Shown here: in pieces, positions 8,639 to 19,729 of the stretch
How the letters are laid out: every line of letters starts with the position of its first letter
Numbering within the stretch: the first letter of the stretch is position 1
From: Phytohabitans aurantiacus
GTDB lineage: Bacteria; Actinomycetota; Actinomycetes; Mycobacteriales; Micromonosporaceae
Direction: 5' to 3'
DNA length: 64,000 bases
Assembly (NCBI RefSeq): GCF_027923225.1
Contig: NZ_BSDI01000001.1
Location: forward strand, 287,946 to 351,945
The notes under the pieces: generated by a model
Seen by the model: the letters and a program-made list of their open reading frames with translations, nothing else
What the model was told of the DNA's origin: nothing
The model's database searches: none
Made by a program: the position numbers and the translations under genes

Positions 8639-9819
8639 TGTGCGGTTAGGACCCGCACAGCCTCGCGGACGTCGTCGGTCACGTGGATCGACGTCGACAG
8701 GTCACCCTGCGGAGACAGCGCGAGCAGCGGGCGCAGGAGCGCCTCGATTGGCAGCGTCTCCGTCCAGAACGCCCTGTCCAGGAACACGTACGCGCCGCTC
8801 GCCCCGTCGGTGCCGTAGAACGTCTTCGTCGCGGCCTGGAACACCTCCTGCACCGTGCCGGCCCGGCCAGCGGCGAAGACGATGCCGCCCCGTGCCAGCC
8901 GCAGGATCGTGTCTTCCCGGATCGCGTTCGAAAAGTACTTCGCGATACACCCGGCGAAGAGGTTCGCCGGCTCGTGCCCGTACAGCCAGGTCGGGATCGC
9001 GAGGCCGCCGCGGCGGGGCCACGACACCGACGCGTCGGGCGCAAACGCCGCGCGCACCCGCAGCGCGGCCGCCGTGTAGGGGTCGTGGTCGAGAAAATCG
9101 GGCGCGGGCGCCAGCATGTCGATCGCGGCCGCAAGGTCTTCCGGGGTACCGGTCGACAGGTACGCGCCGAGGTTGGCCGCCTCCATGACGCCCGGACCGC
9201 CGCCGGTCACCACCAGCCGCCCCGCCCGTGCCAGCTCCCAGCCGATGGTCGCGGCGAGCCGGTACGTGGACGTGCCGCGTGGCACCGCGTGACCGCCCAT
9301 CACCCCGACGACCGAGTGGGCGCCGTGCCGAGCCAGCCAGGTGCGCGTCACGTCGGCCAGGGCGTTGTCGATGCCGTGGTCATGCAGCCGCTGGGCCAGC
9401 GCCTCCCGCACCTCGGGCAGCGCACCGCCGTGCGCCCGGAAGTGCTCGTAGACCAGCGTGTCGTACATGCCGGCGAAGCCAGCGGTGTCAAACCCGGCGG
9501 CCAGGTCGTCCGGCGTGTAGAGCACGCACGGGTGTGTCGGGTACGGGAGATCGTCCATGGGTGGCACGACGTGCGCACCGCGCCGGACGAGGTCGGCCTC
9601 GATCTCGGCCGACTCGAACGCGCACCCGATGAAGAAGGTGTCACGCAGGTCGACCGCGGACAGGTCGGGTATCGGGTCGACGTCGAGCCGCAGCCCCTGC
9701 ACGGTCAGGCCGGCGAGGCTGCCGGTGTGCAGATGATGGTCGAGCTCCGCGCGGGACTCGATTTCGTCCGGCGTGGTGTCGTAGGGCTCGAGGACGTCGG
9801 TAGGCGGTGGGGAGGACAC
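8635..9819 (-). CDS. LOG-family (TIGR00730-like) Rossmann-fold protein
   Basis: The 394-residue protein carries the LOG/lysine-decarboxylase-like signature: VVGVMGGHAVPRG near the middle, then VVTGGGPGVMEAANLGAY, where the family's PGGxGTxxE-type nucleotide-binding loop and Glu lie, and AGRAGTVQEVFQA further on. LOG enzymes release cytokinin bases from their ribotides or act as nucleotide 5'-monophosphate phosphoribohydrolases. This protein is longer than typical (about 200 residues) owing to an extra N-terminal domain of about 160 residues. GTG 9819 follows a GAGAAGA ribosome site; the frame stays open upstream to 9900 but that stretch runs into a hairpin. Confidence 0.75.
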   Translation of the reverse strand: MSSPPPTDVLEPYDTTPDEIESRAELDHHLHTGSLAGLTVQGLRLDVDPIPDLSAVDLRDTFFIGCAFESAEIEADLVRRGAHVVPPMDDLPYPTHPCVLYTPDDLAAGFDTAGFAGMYDTLVYEHFRAHGGALPEVREALAQRLHDHGIDNALADVTRTWLARHGAHSVVGVMGGHAVPRGTSTYRLAATIGWELARAGRLVVTGGGPGVMEAANLGAYLSTGTPEDLAAAIDMLAPAPDFLDHDPYTAAALRVRAAFAPDASVSWPRRGGLAIPTWLYGHEPANLFAGCIAKYFSNAIREDTILRLARGGIVFAAGRAGTVQEVFQAATKTFYGTDGASGAYVFLDRAFWTETLPIEALLRPLLALSPQGDLSTSIHVTDDVREAVRVLTAQ

Positions 9820-9878
9820 ACCACTATCTTCTCGCAACGCACCAAACTGAGTGATGGCACAGTCAACCGGACAAGAGA

Positions 9879-9907
9879 GAGCCCGGTGGCACAAGGCCAC
9901 CGGGCTC
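9879..9907. other. GC-rich hairpin in the divergent region (possible attenuator)
   Basis: A perfect 12-bp stem (9879-9890 with 9896-9907) with a five-base loop lies 60 bases upstream of the LOG-family start. Read on the minus strand it is followed by TCTCTTGT, a terminator-like pyrimidine run, so it could be an attenuator in the LOG gene leader. No leader peptide was identified with confidence. Confidence 0.45.
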
Positions 9908-10042
9908 CCGTTACCGGGTCCTGGGGAGGCTCCGGACTTCTAATTTTGGTCTTCTCGGAGGTCGCGCGCACCGTCCGCACGCGTGACGAATCCCTCAGCC
10001 GTTCAGGCACAGTACGGGGGCGGTTGCGGGTTGAATGTGCCA

Positions 10043-10471
10043 ATGCAGAACCTGATGCCCGAACCGCCCGCGACTTTGCTGCCCGCCGACGACAAGGCGG
10101 CCACCGCCCTGGCTGACGCGGAACGGGCGGGCTCGGCCGAGGCGTACGAGGCGGTCGCCGCCCGGTATCCGACCTACAGCGCCGCCTGGGCGGTACTCGC
10201 CAGCCGCGCCCTCGCCGAGGGCAAGTCCGTCACCGCGTACGCCTACGCTCGCACCGGATACCACCGGGGCCTCGATCAACTCCGCAAGAGCGGCTGGCGC
10301 GGCGCCGGCCCGGTGCCGTGGACGCACGAGCCGAACCGCGGGTTCCTCCGCTGCCTGCACGCGCTCTCCCGCGCCGCGGACGAGATCGGCGAGGCAGACG
10401 AGGCCGCCCGCTGCGCCCAGTTCCTCCGCGACTGCGACCCGGCCGCCGGCGACGCCATGTCCAGCGTCTAG
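10043..10471 (+). CDS. DUF3151 family protein
   Basis: This 142-residue protein matches the actinobacterial DUF3151 pattern: an N-terminal LMPEPPATLLP segment, TPR-like helices (AYEAVAARYPTYSAAWAVLA), then TGYHRGLDQLRKSGWRG, VPWTHEPNRGFLR and a helical C-terminus. Function is unknown. In actinobacteria the family is commonly found next to class II fructose-bisphosphate aldolase, as here. ATG 10043 is chosen because it begins the conserved domain and sits six bases after TTGAAT, a weak -10, so it may be leaderless; GTG 9983 is an in-frame alternative without a ribosome site. Confidence 0.8.
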   Translation: MQNLMPEPPATLLPADDKAATALADAERAGSAEAYEAVAARYPTYSAAWAVLASRALAEGKSVTAYAYARTGYHRGLDQLRKSGWRGAGPVPWTHEPNRGFLRCLHALSRAADEIGEADEAARCAQFLRDCDPAAGDAMSSV

Positions 10472-10644
10472 CGATCGGACGAACAACCCGCGCGTGGGCG
10501 GCTTCCGCCTACCCGGAGCGCGCGGCGCCTCGGAGCGTGCGGTGCGCGCGGCGCCCTGAGCGCTCGGTGCGCGGTGCGCGCGTGCGCGGGGCGCCGGAGC
10601 GCGCCGCGGCCGGATCTCGACGCGGCGCCTGACCGCCTACGCCT

Positions 10645-10724
10645 CGCCGATCAAGGGCATCCGCATGGATCAAGGGCGAATGCACGCGGAAAAGAGATCC
10701 AACCACGTGCATTCGCCCTTGATC
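10645..10724 (-). repeat. Palindromic repeat family, copy A (full)
   Basis: A perfect 19-bp inverted repeat (10668-10686 and 10706-10724; arm GATCAAGGGCGAATGCACG) encloses a 19-base loop that on the minus strand contains GGATCTCTTTTCCG. Ten bases beyond one arm lies a further half-site, CCCTTGATCGGCG on the minus strand (10645-10657). The same order and spacing recurs at 27528 and 38915. The rest of 10472-10791 is GC-rich low-complexity DNA with no gene seen. It lies between convergent DUF3151 and fba and could serve as their terminator. Confidence 0.85.
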
Positions 10725-10791
10725 GGCGGGCAGGGCGCTGCCGCGGGCGCGGCCCGGCGGCGCGGCCGGGTGCGGGCCGGCGGGGGTGGGG

Positions 10792-11817
<1,026 letters not shown>

Positions 11818-11903
11818 TTCAAACGCTCCTTGGTATGCAGGTTGAGTGCGCCGGACCGCGCTGTCCTCCAGCCCGAAGTATCCCGCAGCCCGGCAGGCGT
11901 CTG

Positions 11904-12303
11904 TCAGTCGGCCTTGCCTTCCCACCGGTCGGGCACCGCAAGGCTGATCAGCCAGCTGACGACGGCCATCACGATGGCGCCCCAGAAGGCGGACCAGAAC
12001 CCGTCGATCGAGAAAGGCAGGTCGATCTTGTCGGCGATCCAGTCGGTCAGCAGGAACAGCAACGCGTTGACCACCAGCGCGAAGAGCCCCAGCGTCAAGA
12101 TGTAGAAGACGCAGCCGACGACGTGGATGATGGGTTTTGAGCACCGCGTTCACGATGCCGAAGATGAGCGCCACCAGTAACACGGTCAGCACGTCTCGAC
12201 CGGTCGTGCTGCCGGTCACGTCGATGCCGGACACCACCAGCGTGGTTATCCACAGCGCGATAGCGTTGATCACAAGCCGGATGAGGAATCCCACCATCAT
12301 CAC
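11904..12303 (-). pseudogene. Frameshifted phage-holin-4 (YvlD-like) family membrane protein
   Basis: Two frames together encode one four-helix membrane protein of about 132 residues: MMMVGFLIRLVINAIALWIT..., then ...FALVVNALLFLLTDWIADKI... ending VPDRWEGKAD. The frame shifts at a TTTT run at 12135-12138 (AAAACCC on the coding strand). Deleting one base restores ...NAVLKPIIHVVG... and continuous reading. It is either a true one-base insertion or a sequencing error in a homopolymer. The family (PF04020-like) is small, integral and of unknown function. Without the correction the first frame runs into fba. Confidence 0.75.
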
Positions 12304-12355
12304 ATCGTGACACCTAAGGAACTCCCGGACAGAAGATCAGCGGAAGGGCGGCACC

Positions 12356-12565
12356 ATGACCGAGCCTGACGAAGACTTCGCGCACGGCGACCACCTCGCA
12401 CCCGAAGAGCGCGACATCGAGGCGCCGGCGGACGACGCGGTGGAGCAGGCGACCCTCGCCCGCCCAGCCGACCAGGAACCCGAGGTCCACCGTGGCTTCG
12501 AGGTGAACGACTGGGACGCGCTGGAGCAGGCTCGGGTGGTCGACCTGGACGACGACTACCGGTAA
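12356..12565 (+). CDS. Small acidic hypothetical protein
   Basis: The 69-residue product is strongly acidic (many Asp/Glu, very few Lys), lacks hydrophobic segments and ends in DLDDDYR. GGAAGGGCGG stands just before the ATG at 12356. Small acidic proteins of this sort are common in actinomycetes but I cannot assign a family. The DedA gene follows 58 bases later on the same strand. Confidence 0.6.
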   Translation: MTEPDEDFAHGDHLAPEERDIEAPADDAVEQATLARPADQEPEVHRGFEVNDWDALEQARVVDLDDDYR

Positions 12566-12623
12566 AGACGGGTTCGCGCAGGGCACAGCCGTGACACAGT
12601 GTGCACCGGTACTCTGTGTGCCC

Positions 12624-13358
12624 GTGGACACCGCCGAGAAGACCCGCGCGCTCACGGAGCAGCTGGCCGTCAACCCGCTCGATCCGAAGGAACTGCTGCA
12701 GACCTTCGGTCTGGTAGGCGTGTGGGCGATCCTTTTTGCCGAAACGGGCCTGCTCGTCGGCTTCTTCTTCCCGGGCGACTCGCTGCTTTTCCTCGCTGGC
12801 GTCGCGGCTTCCCCGGTGGCCGACGCGATGTTCGGCGACGGCACGAAGATCTCGCTCGCCGGCCTGCTGATCGGAGCGCCGATCTGCGCCATCGTGGGAG
12901 CCCAACTGGGCCACTTCCTCGGCGCCCGGTACGGCCGGAAAATGTTCGAGCGGCCAAACTCGCGCCTGTTCAAGCGGGAGTACGTCGAGAAGGCCGAGTA
13001 CTACTTCGAGAAGTTCGGCCCCGCCAAGGCTGTGGTGCTCGCACGCTTCATCCCGATCGTGCGCACGTTCCTGAACCCGGTGGCCGGCACGCTCGGCATG
13101 CCCGCGAAGAAGTTCTTCGTGTGGAACGTGGTCGGCGGCATCCTCTGGACCGACGGCATCCTGCTGATCGGCTACCTGCTGGCAGACAGCATCTACGACG
13201 CTGTTGGTGACCACATCGACCGGTACATCCTGCCGGTGGTGGCGCTGATCATCCTGATCTCAGTGATGCCGATCTTTATCGAGATCATCCGAGAGCGTCG
13301 GGCCAAGCGCCGGGCGCAGGAGGTCATGGAAGAGGTCGGGGCCACCAAGCCCCGGTAG
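12624..13358 (+). CDS. DedA/SNARE-associated family membrane protein
   Basis: The 244-residue protein shows the DedA hallmarks: an early helix pair with FFPGDSLLFLAG (about residues 43-54), GAQLGHFLGARYG, and the conserved ARFIPIVRTFLNPVAG element before the last helices, ending in a basic tail. DedA proteins act in membrane phospholipid scrambling and envelope homeostasis. Starts at 12591, 12618 and 12624 are all in frame and lack ribosome sites. GTG 12624 is preferred because TACTCT at 12610-12615 could be a -10 box placing the transcript start close by. A hairpin follows the stop. Confidence 0.85.
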   Translation: MDTAEKTRALTEQLAVNPLDPKELLQTFGLVGVWAILFAETGLLVGFFFPGDSLLFLAGVAASPVADAMFGDGTKISLAGLLIGAPICAIVGAQLGHFLGARYGRKMFERPNSRLFKREYVEKAEYYFEKFGPAKAVVLARFIPIVRTFLNPVAGTLGMPAKKFFVWNVVGGILWTDGILLIGYLLADSIYDAVGDHIDRYILPVVALIILISVMPIFIEIIRERRAKRRAQEVMEEVGATKPR

Positions 13359-13381
13359 GACCTCACCCGAAGGCAAGGGAC

Positions 13382-13437
13382 ATCGCCCGGTGTCGCGGAG
13401 CAGCGTTCAGAAACGGTGCTCCGCGATGCCGGGCGAT
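13382..13437. terminator. Bidirectional hairpin terminator
   Basis: Arms 13382-13402 and 13417-13437 pair over 21 positions with two mismatches and a 14-base loop. It lies between the convergent DedA gene and ArsR-family gene. Confidence 0.75.
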
Positions 13438-13445
13438 TCGCTAAT

Positions 13446-13814
13446 TCAGCGAGCCTTCTTGGTGGCTCGCTTACGCGGCGGGGTGAGCAGGTCCGCGATC
13501 GTTGCGATCGCGGTCGGCACCAGCCGGTAGTAAGCCCACACTCCGCGCTTCTCCCGCTCCAGCAAGCCGGCCTCGGTGAGGATACGCAGGTGGTGGCTCA
13601 CGGTCGGCTGCGAGAGGCCGAGCGGTGCCGTGAGGTCGCAGACGCACGCCTCGCCTTCCGGAGCCGACTGGATGAGGCTCAAGAGCCGCAGCCGGGCCGG
13701 GTCGGCGAGTGCTTTCAGGACCCCAGCGAGTCGCTCAGCATCAGCGCGCTCGATCGGCTCGCCGCCAAGCGGCGAGATCTGAGGCATGGTTGTTTCAGCC
13801 AACGCAGTTCCCAC
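13446..13814 (-). CDS. ArsR/SmtB family transcriptional regulator
   Basis: This 122-residue winged-helix protein has the ArsR core: LKALADPARLRLLSLI, then EACVCDLTAPLGLSQPTVSHHLRILTEAGLLEREKRGVWAYYRL. The CVC pair in helix alpha-3 matches the ELCVCDL metal site of arsenite/cadmium sensors, suggesting metal or metalloid sensing. GTG 13814 lies nine bases after GGAAGG; the ATG at 13823 directly abuts that site and is less likely. A basic tail RKRATKKAR is present. No metal-transport gene is adjacent, so its target is unknown. Confidence 0.85.
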   Translation of the reverse strand: MGTALAETTMPQISPLGGEPIERADAERLAGVLKALADPARLRLLSLIQSAPEGEACVCDLTAPLGLSQPTVSHHLRILTEAGLLEREKRGVWAYYRLVPTAIATIADLLTPPRKRATKKAR

Positions 13815-13886
13815 GTACTCCATCCTTCCACCTACACCATCGATCCGCCTGCATATCAGCAGGTCCGAATCGGCAAACTTTTAGGC

Positions 13887-14420
13887 CTAAAGGCCGAGGT
13901 CGCCCAACGTGTAGGCCGCCCGATACGGGAGTCCCACGTCCCGCACCGTGTCGCCGGCACCGCGATCCACGATAACCGCTACACCCACTACCTCTGCCCC
14001 AGCCTCTGTCAGTGCCTCGACCGCGGTCAGCACGCTGCCGCCCGTGGTCGAGGTGTCTTCCACCGCGAGGACCCTGCGGCCGGCCACCCCTGGCCCTTCG
14101 ATCCGCCGCTGGAGTCCATGCGTCTTTTCGGCCTTACGAACCACGAAGGCGTCGAGCGGACGCCCCGCCGCCGAAGCGGCGTGCAGCATCGCCGCCGCCA
14201 CCGGGTCCGCACCCAACGTCAGGCCGCCGACCGCATCGAAATTCCAGTCTGCCGTGAGATCGAGCATGACCCGACCTACCAGCGGAGCCGCCGCATGATG
14301 CAGCGTCACCCGACGGAGATCGACGTACCAGTCGGCCTCACGACCCGATGACAGCACGACCCGGCCGTGGACCACGGCCAGTTCAGTGATGAATTTACGC
14401 AGGTCGTCATGGTCCCCCAT
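13887..14420 (-). CDS. pyrE: Orotate phosphoribosyltransferase
   Basis: PyrE transfers ribose 5-phosphate from PRPP to orotate, forming OMP in pyrimidine synthesis. The 177-residue protein has the orotate PRTase pattern: FITELAVVHGRVVLSSGREADWYVD at the N-terminus, VGGLTLGADPVAAAM, and the PRPP-binding loop VLAVEDTSTTGGSVLTAVEAL (about residues 120-140). ATG 14420 has no ribosome site, but TACGCT at 14431-14436 (minus strand) is positioned for a nearly leaderless transcript. It is followed by the SDR gene upstream on the same strand and an ArsR gene downstream, without other pyrimidine genes. Confidence 0.93.
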   Translation of the reverse strand: MGDHDDLRKFITELAVVHGRVVLSSGREADWYVDLRRVTLHHAAAPLVGRVMLDLTADWNFDAVGGLTLGADPVAAAMLHAASAAGRPLDAFVVRKAEKTHGLQRRIEGPGVAGRRVLAVEDTSTTGGSVLTAVEALTEAGAEVVGVAVIVDRGAGDTVRDVGLPYRAAYTLGDLGL

Positions 14421-14470
14421 GGCGCACAAGCGTACTTGTCAAATGGCGACGATGAACGGTGGACCCGGCA

Positions 14471-15262
14471 CTACACGTCACGACCGATCCGGCCTCGGAC
14501 ATCTCGGGAGACTCCTTGGAGGATTCGCCGAGGCACGTGGCGCAGCCCGAAGACCGCCAACTTGTACTTCCAGTCCGGCACGCTCACGAGCTTGCCCCTG
14601 CCCAGGTCACGCAGAGCGTCGCGGACCACGTCATCGGCGCTCAGCCACATCCATTCAGGGGTTTTAGACATGTTGATGCCTGCCCGCTGGTGGAACTCGG
14701 TGCGCGTGTATCCAGGACAGAGCGCCATTACCCGAACACCGTACGGACGCACGGAATGCGCCACGGATTCACTGAAATTGGTGACCCAAGCCTTGGATGC
14801 CGGGTACGTAGAGCCAGGCATTAGGGTGGCGAACCCGGCAACGGAAGAGACATTTATCACTCCCCCGTGTCGCCTTTCCGTCATCCCTGGGAGAACGGCG
14901 AGTGTCAACCGCATCACCGCGTGCACGTTCAGCCGCAGCAGCCGTGCCTCATCGTCGGCCGTCGACTTCAAAAACGTCTGATTGAGACTGATGCCCGCGT
15001 TGTTCACCAACAGGTCGAGCGGCTCGGCAAGCCGCGCCTCCACAAGCGCGCAACCTTCGTCGGTCGCGAGGTCCGCGGGCAGTGGCGTCACGCTCACCCC
15101 GTGCCGCTCGGCTAGTTCGGAGGCGAGCGCCGCGAGCCGTTCCGCGTCGCGAGCGACCACGACGAGGGAGTACCCCTGCGCCGCCAGCGCCCGAGCGAAG
15201 GCGGCTCCGATACCGGCCGTCGCGCCGGTGATCAGCGCGGTCCGTGTGGTCGTTGCGGTCAT
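14471..15262 (-). CDS. Short-chain dehydrogenase/reductase (SDR)
   Basis: The 263-residue protein is a classical SDR. It has the NAD(P)-binding TGATAGIGAAFA near the N-terminus, the NNAGIS motif, a serine of the active site in INVSSVAGF and the catalytic YPASK near residue 155. An Arg after the first strand (VVARDAERL) favours NADPH. The C-terminus is basic and could associate with membranes, as in SDR44C-like enzymes. Its ATG at 15262 overlaps the stop of the upstream membrane protein (ATGA), so the two are translationally coupled. Substrate unknown. Confidence 0.9.
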   Translation of the reverse strand: MTATTTRTALITGATAGIGAAFARALAAQGYSLVVVARDAERLAALASELAERHGVSVTPLPADLATDEGCALVEARLAEPLDLLVNNAGISLNQTFLKSTADDEARLLRLNVHAVMRLTLAVLPGMTERRHGGVINVSSVAGFATLMPGSTYPASKAWVTNFSESVAHSVRPYGVRVMALCPGYTRTEFHQRAGINMSKTPEWMWLSADDVVRDALRDLGRGKLVSVPDWKYKLAVFGLRHVPRRILQGVSRDVRGRIGRDV

Positions 15263-15831
15263 GCGGGCCGCCCGCGGAAGTGCGGGTGCGCGGCCGGCAG
15301 GCCCAGGAGTACAGCCACGACCAGATAGCCGAGCGCCTGGCCGGTCGCGACCATCCCGCTGAGCGCGAACCACCACGCCGGGTAGGCGTCTGTCAGCGCC
15401 TGGGTGAGCTCCGCGGTGACGCGGTCGTCAGAGACGTTCCACGTCAGGGCGGCCTGTAGGAGCACGGTGAGGAGGCTGAAGAAGCCACAGAGCAGCCCGA
15501 GGCCGCTGACGAACCAGGTGGCGATCCGGGCGCCGGAACTGCCTCGCAGGTTTCCAAAAGCGAGCGCGGTCAGCAGCAGGCCCACGATCACGGCGAGCAC
15601 TGCCGCGATGATCACGGTGCCCCAGGCGAGGTTCGCCAGTACGTCGATGACGCTGTCGCTCTCGCCGGTGGCGGCGGCCGCCCGCCGGTACCGGTCGACG
15701 ACGCCGCCCGTGCCGGCGAGCCCGAATATCGCGTAGGCCAGCCCGGCGGCCGCCATGGAGATCATGATCGCGGCGGCCGCGGTGACGACCGCTGGGCGCC
15801 GGGACGGCTCGATGGTCTGAGCGCTACTCAT
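15259..15831 (-). CDS. Small membrane protein, four helices
   Basis: This 190-residue protein of unknown function has four predicted membrane helices (about residues 15-40, 70-95, 105-130 and 155-180) with an acidic loop between the first two. Its ATG at 15831 lies inside a 15-bp inverted repeat. The stop overlaps the start of the SDR gene by four bases. Together with the upstream four-helix protein at 15863-16624 it looks like a diverged duplication; both have the same helix layout and an FG/RG-rich loop before the third helix. Confidence 0.75.
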   Translation of the reverse strand: MSSAQTIEPSRRPAVVTAAAAIMISMAAAGLAYAIFGLAGTGGVVDRYRRAAAATGESDSVIDVLANLAWGTVIIAAVLAVIVGLLLTALAFGNLRGSSGARIATWFVSGLGLLCGFFSLLTVLLQAALTWNVSDDRVTAELTQALTDAYPAWWFALSGMVATGQALGYLVVAVLLGLPAAHPHFRGRPA

Positions 15832-15859
15832 GGCATACAGGACACCATGAGTAGCGCTC
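15819..15859. promoter_or_regulatory. Inverted repeat covering a start codon
   Basis: Arms 15819-15833 and 15845-15859 (GAGCGCTACTCATGG and its complement) are perfect over 15 bp with an 11-base loop. The ATG of the membrane-protein gene at 15831 is in one arm, and the complementary ATG lies in the other. In mRNA the hairpin would bury the start codon, so it may limit translation unless coupled to the upstream gene, which ends four bases away at 15863. Confidence 0.55.
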
Positions 15860-15862
15860 GGA

Positions 15863-16624
15863 TCAGACAGCGGGCGGTGGGCTCGGCGGGTCGGACGGCC
15901 GGTTCTCCGACTGCGGCTGTGCCGGCGGCGCGGCGGCGTCTCCTGCCGAGGGCGGTGTCGACGGCGACGGCGGTGCAGCGTCGGGAGCCGGAGGCGCGTA
16001 CGGGCTCGGACCCGCCGGCGGCACCTGCGGGTACGCCGGGTAGGCGCCACCCGGCACCGGCGGCTCCCACACCTGGGCCGGCTTGCGGAAGAACTCGTTC
16101 GACGGCGGCAGCGCCAGCAGGATCAGCGCGACGATCAGCGCCAGGAGCGTGATGATCGACGTCGTGATGCTCAGCGGCATGAGCCAGGGCAGCTCGCTGT
16201 TGATGCTGTCCTGGATCTCGGACGGGTCCGGACCGTCGCCTGTGGACACGTTCATCGAGTTGCTGAGCGCCTGGCCCGCGATGCCGAACCCCGTGCAGCA
16301 GAGCGAGATGCCGCCGACCACCCACGTGACGATCCGGGAGACGTTCTTGCCACGGTTGTTCAGGATCGCCAGCACGACGAAGCCCGCTGCGAAGAGCAGG
16401 CCGAGCACGGAGGCGACGACCACAGAGGCGGTCGCGATCCCTTCGGTCCCCTCGGCTGTGGTGCCCTCGTACGCGTCTTTGTAGACGTCACTCACGGTGC
16501 CGATGGTGGCGAGCTGAGTCACCGCACCGAGCACTCCGATGGCGGCGCACAGGTACAGCAGATAGCTGGAGATGGTGACACTCCCCGGGCGCACCCTGGC
16601 GTCCGGAGTCGTGGGATCGGACAC
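15863..16624 (-). CDS. Membrane protein with proline-rich C-terminal tail
   Basis: The 253-residue product has four predicted helices (about residues 18-42, 68-92, 100-122 and 150-175) and a 75-residue Pro/Ala/Ser cytoplasmic tail. I do not recognise the family. GTG 16624 follows AAGGAG with a good gap. It heads a probable operon with the next membrane protein and the SDR gene (31-base gap, then a four-base overlap). Confidence 0.75.
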   Translation of the reverse strand: MSDPTTPDARVRPGSVTISSYLLYLCAAIGVLGAVTQLATIGTVSDVYKDAYEGTTAEGTEGIATASVVVASVLGLLFAAGFVVLAILNNRGKNVSRIVTWVVGGISLCCTGFGIAGQALSNSMNVSTGDGPDPSEIQDSINSELPWLMPLSITTSIITLLALIVALILLALPPSNEFFRKPAQVWEPPVPGGAYPAYPQVPPAGPSPYAPPAPDAAPPSPSTPPSAGDAAAPPAQPQSENRPSDPPSPPPAV

Positions 16625-16699
16625 GACACTCCTTCCCTAGATCGCAAATGAACACGGTATCGATACCCTGCCACGCTGCTTGCACAAACGGTGCCCCGG

Positions 16700-17059
16700 T
16701 CAGGGAAGGGTCAGCCGGGACGTGGCGTAGGCGGCCAGGGTGGTGCGGTCCATGACGCACCCCTGGAACGTGGTCAGCTCCGAGCTGTCGTGGCTCATCG
16801 CACCCCACGCCGCGCGGGCCGCCTCCGGGTCGAGGCTCTCCAGGAGCGTCGCCGCGTACACCTGGCCGGCGGGCGAGCCGTGCGCGAGCAGCCACGCCAG
16901 GTGTGGCCGCACGTCGTCGGCCCGCCCGGCCAGCGCCGCGTGGACGGTCTGGTACGCGCCGGTGGCGGGCAGGATCCGCGCGGCCAGGCCGACGCCGCCA
17001 AATGCGACGACGTCGGCGGCCGCCAGATCCCGTACCGCGGTGGCGATCGAATCAGTCAT
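16700..17059 (-). CDS. Hypothetical protein downstream of clpB
   Basis: This 119-residue all-helical protein starts only four bases after the clpB stop, so it is almost certainly expressed in the clpB transcript. The helices VHAALAGRADDVRPHLAWLLAHG and YAATLLESLDPEAARAAWGAM have a HEAT-like rhythm. I recognise no named family. Position suggests a heat-shock linked role, but that is inference only. Confidence 0.7.
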   Translation of the reverse strand: MTDSIATAVRDLAAADVVAFGGVGLAARILPATGAYQTVHAALAGRADDVRPHLAWLLAHGSPAGQVYAATLLESLDPEAARAAWGAMSHDSSELTTFQGCVMDRTTLAAYATSRLTLP

Positions 17060-17063
17060 GAGA

Positions 17064-19655
<2,592 letters not shown>

Positions 19656-19666
19656 TATTGCTCCCA

Positions 19667-19691
19667 GAGTTGAGCGTGTCTCGCTCAACTC
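19667..19691. promoter_or_regulatory. HAIR (HspR) operator upstream of clpB
   Basis: A perfect 10-bp inverted repeat with a five-base centre (19667-19676, 19682-19691) contains TTGAGC-N7-GCTCAA. This matches the HAIR consensus CTTGAGT-N7-ACTCAAG bound by HspR in actinobacteria. It begins 12 bases upstream of the clpB TTG start, fitting repression of clpB by HspR encoded at 22971. Confidence 0.85.
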
Positions 19692-19729
19692 TAGCGCGAA
19701 CGCGCTCGAATACCAGCGCGGCCCCGCGA

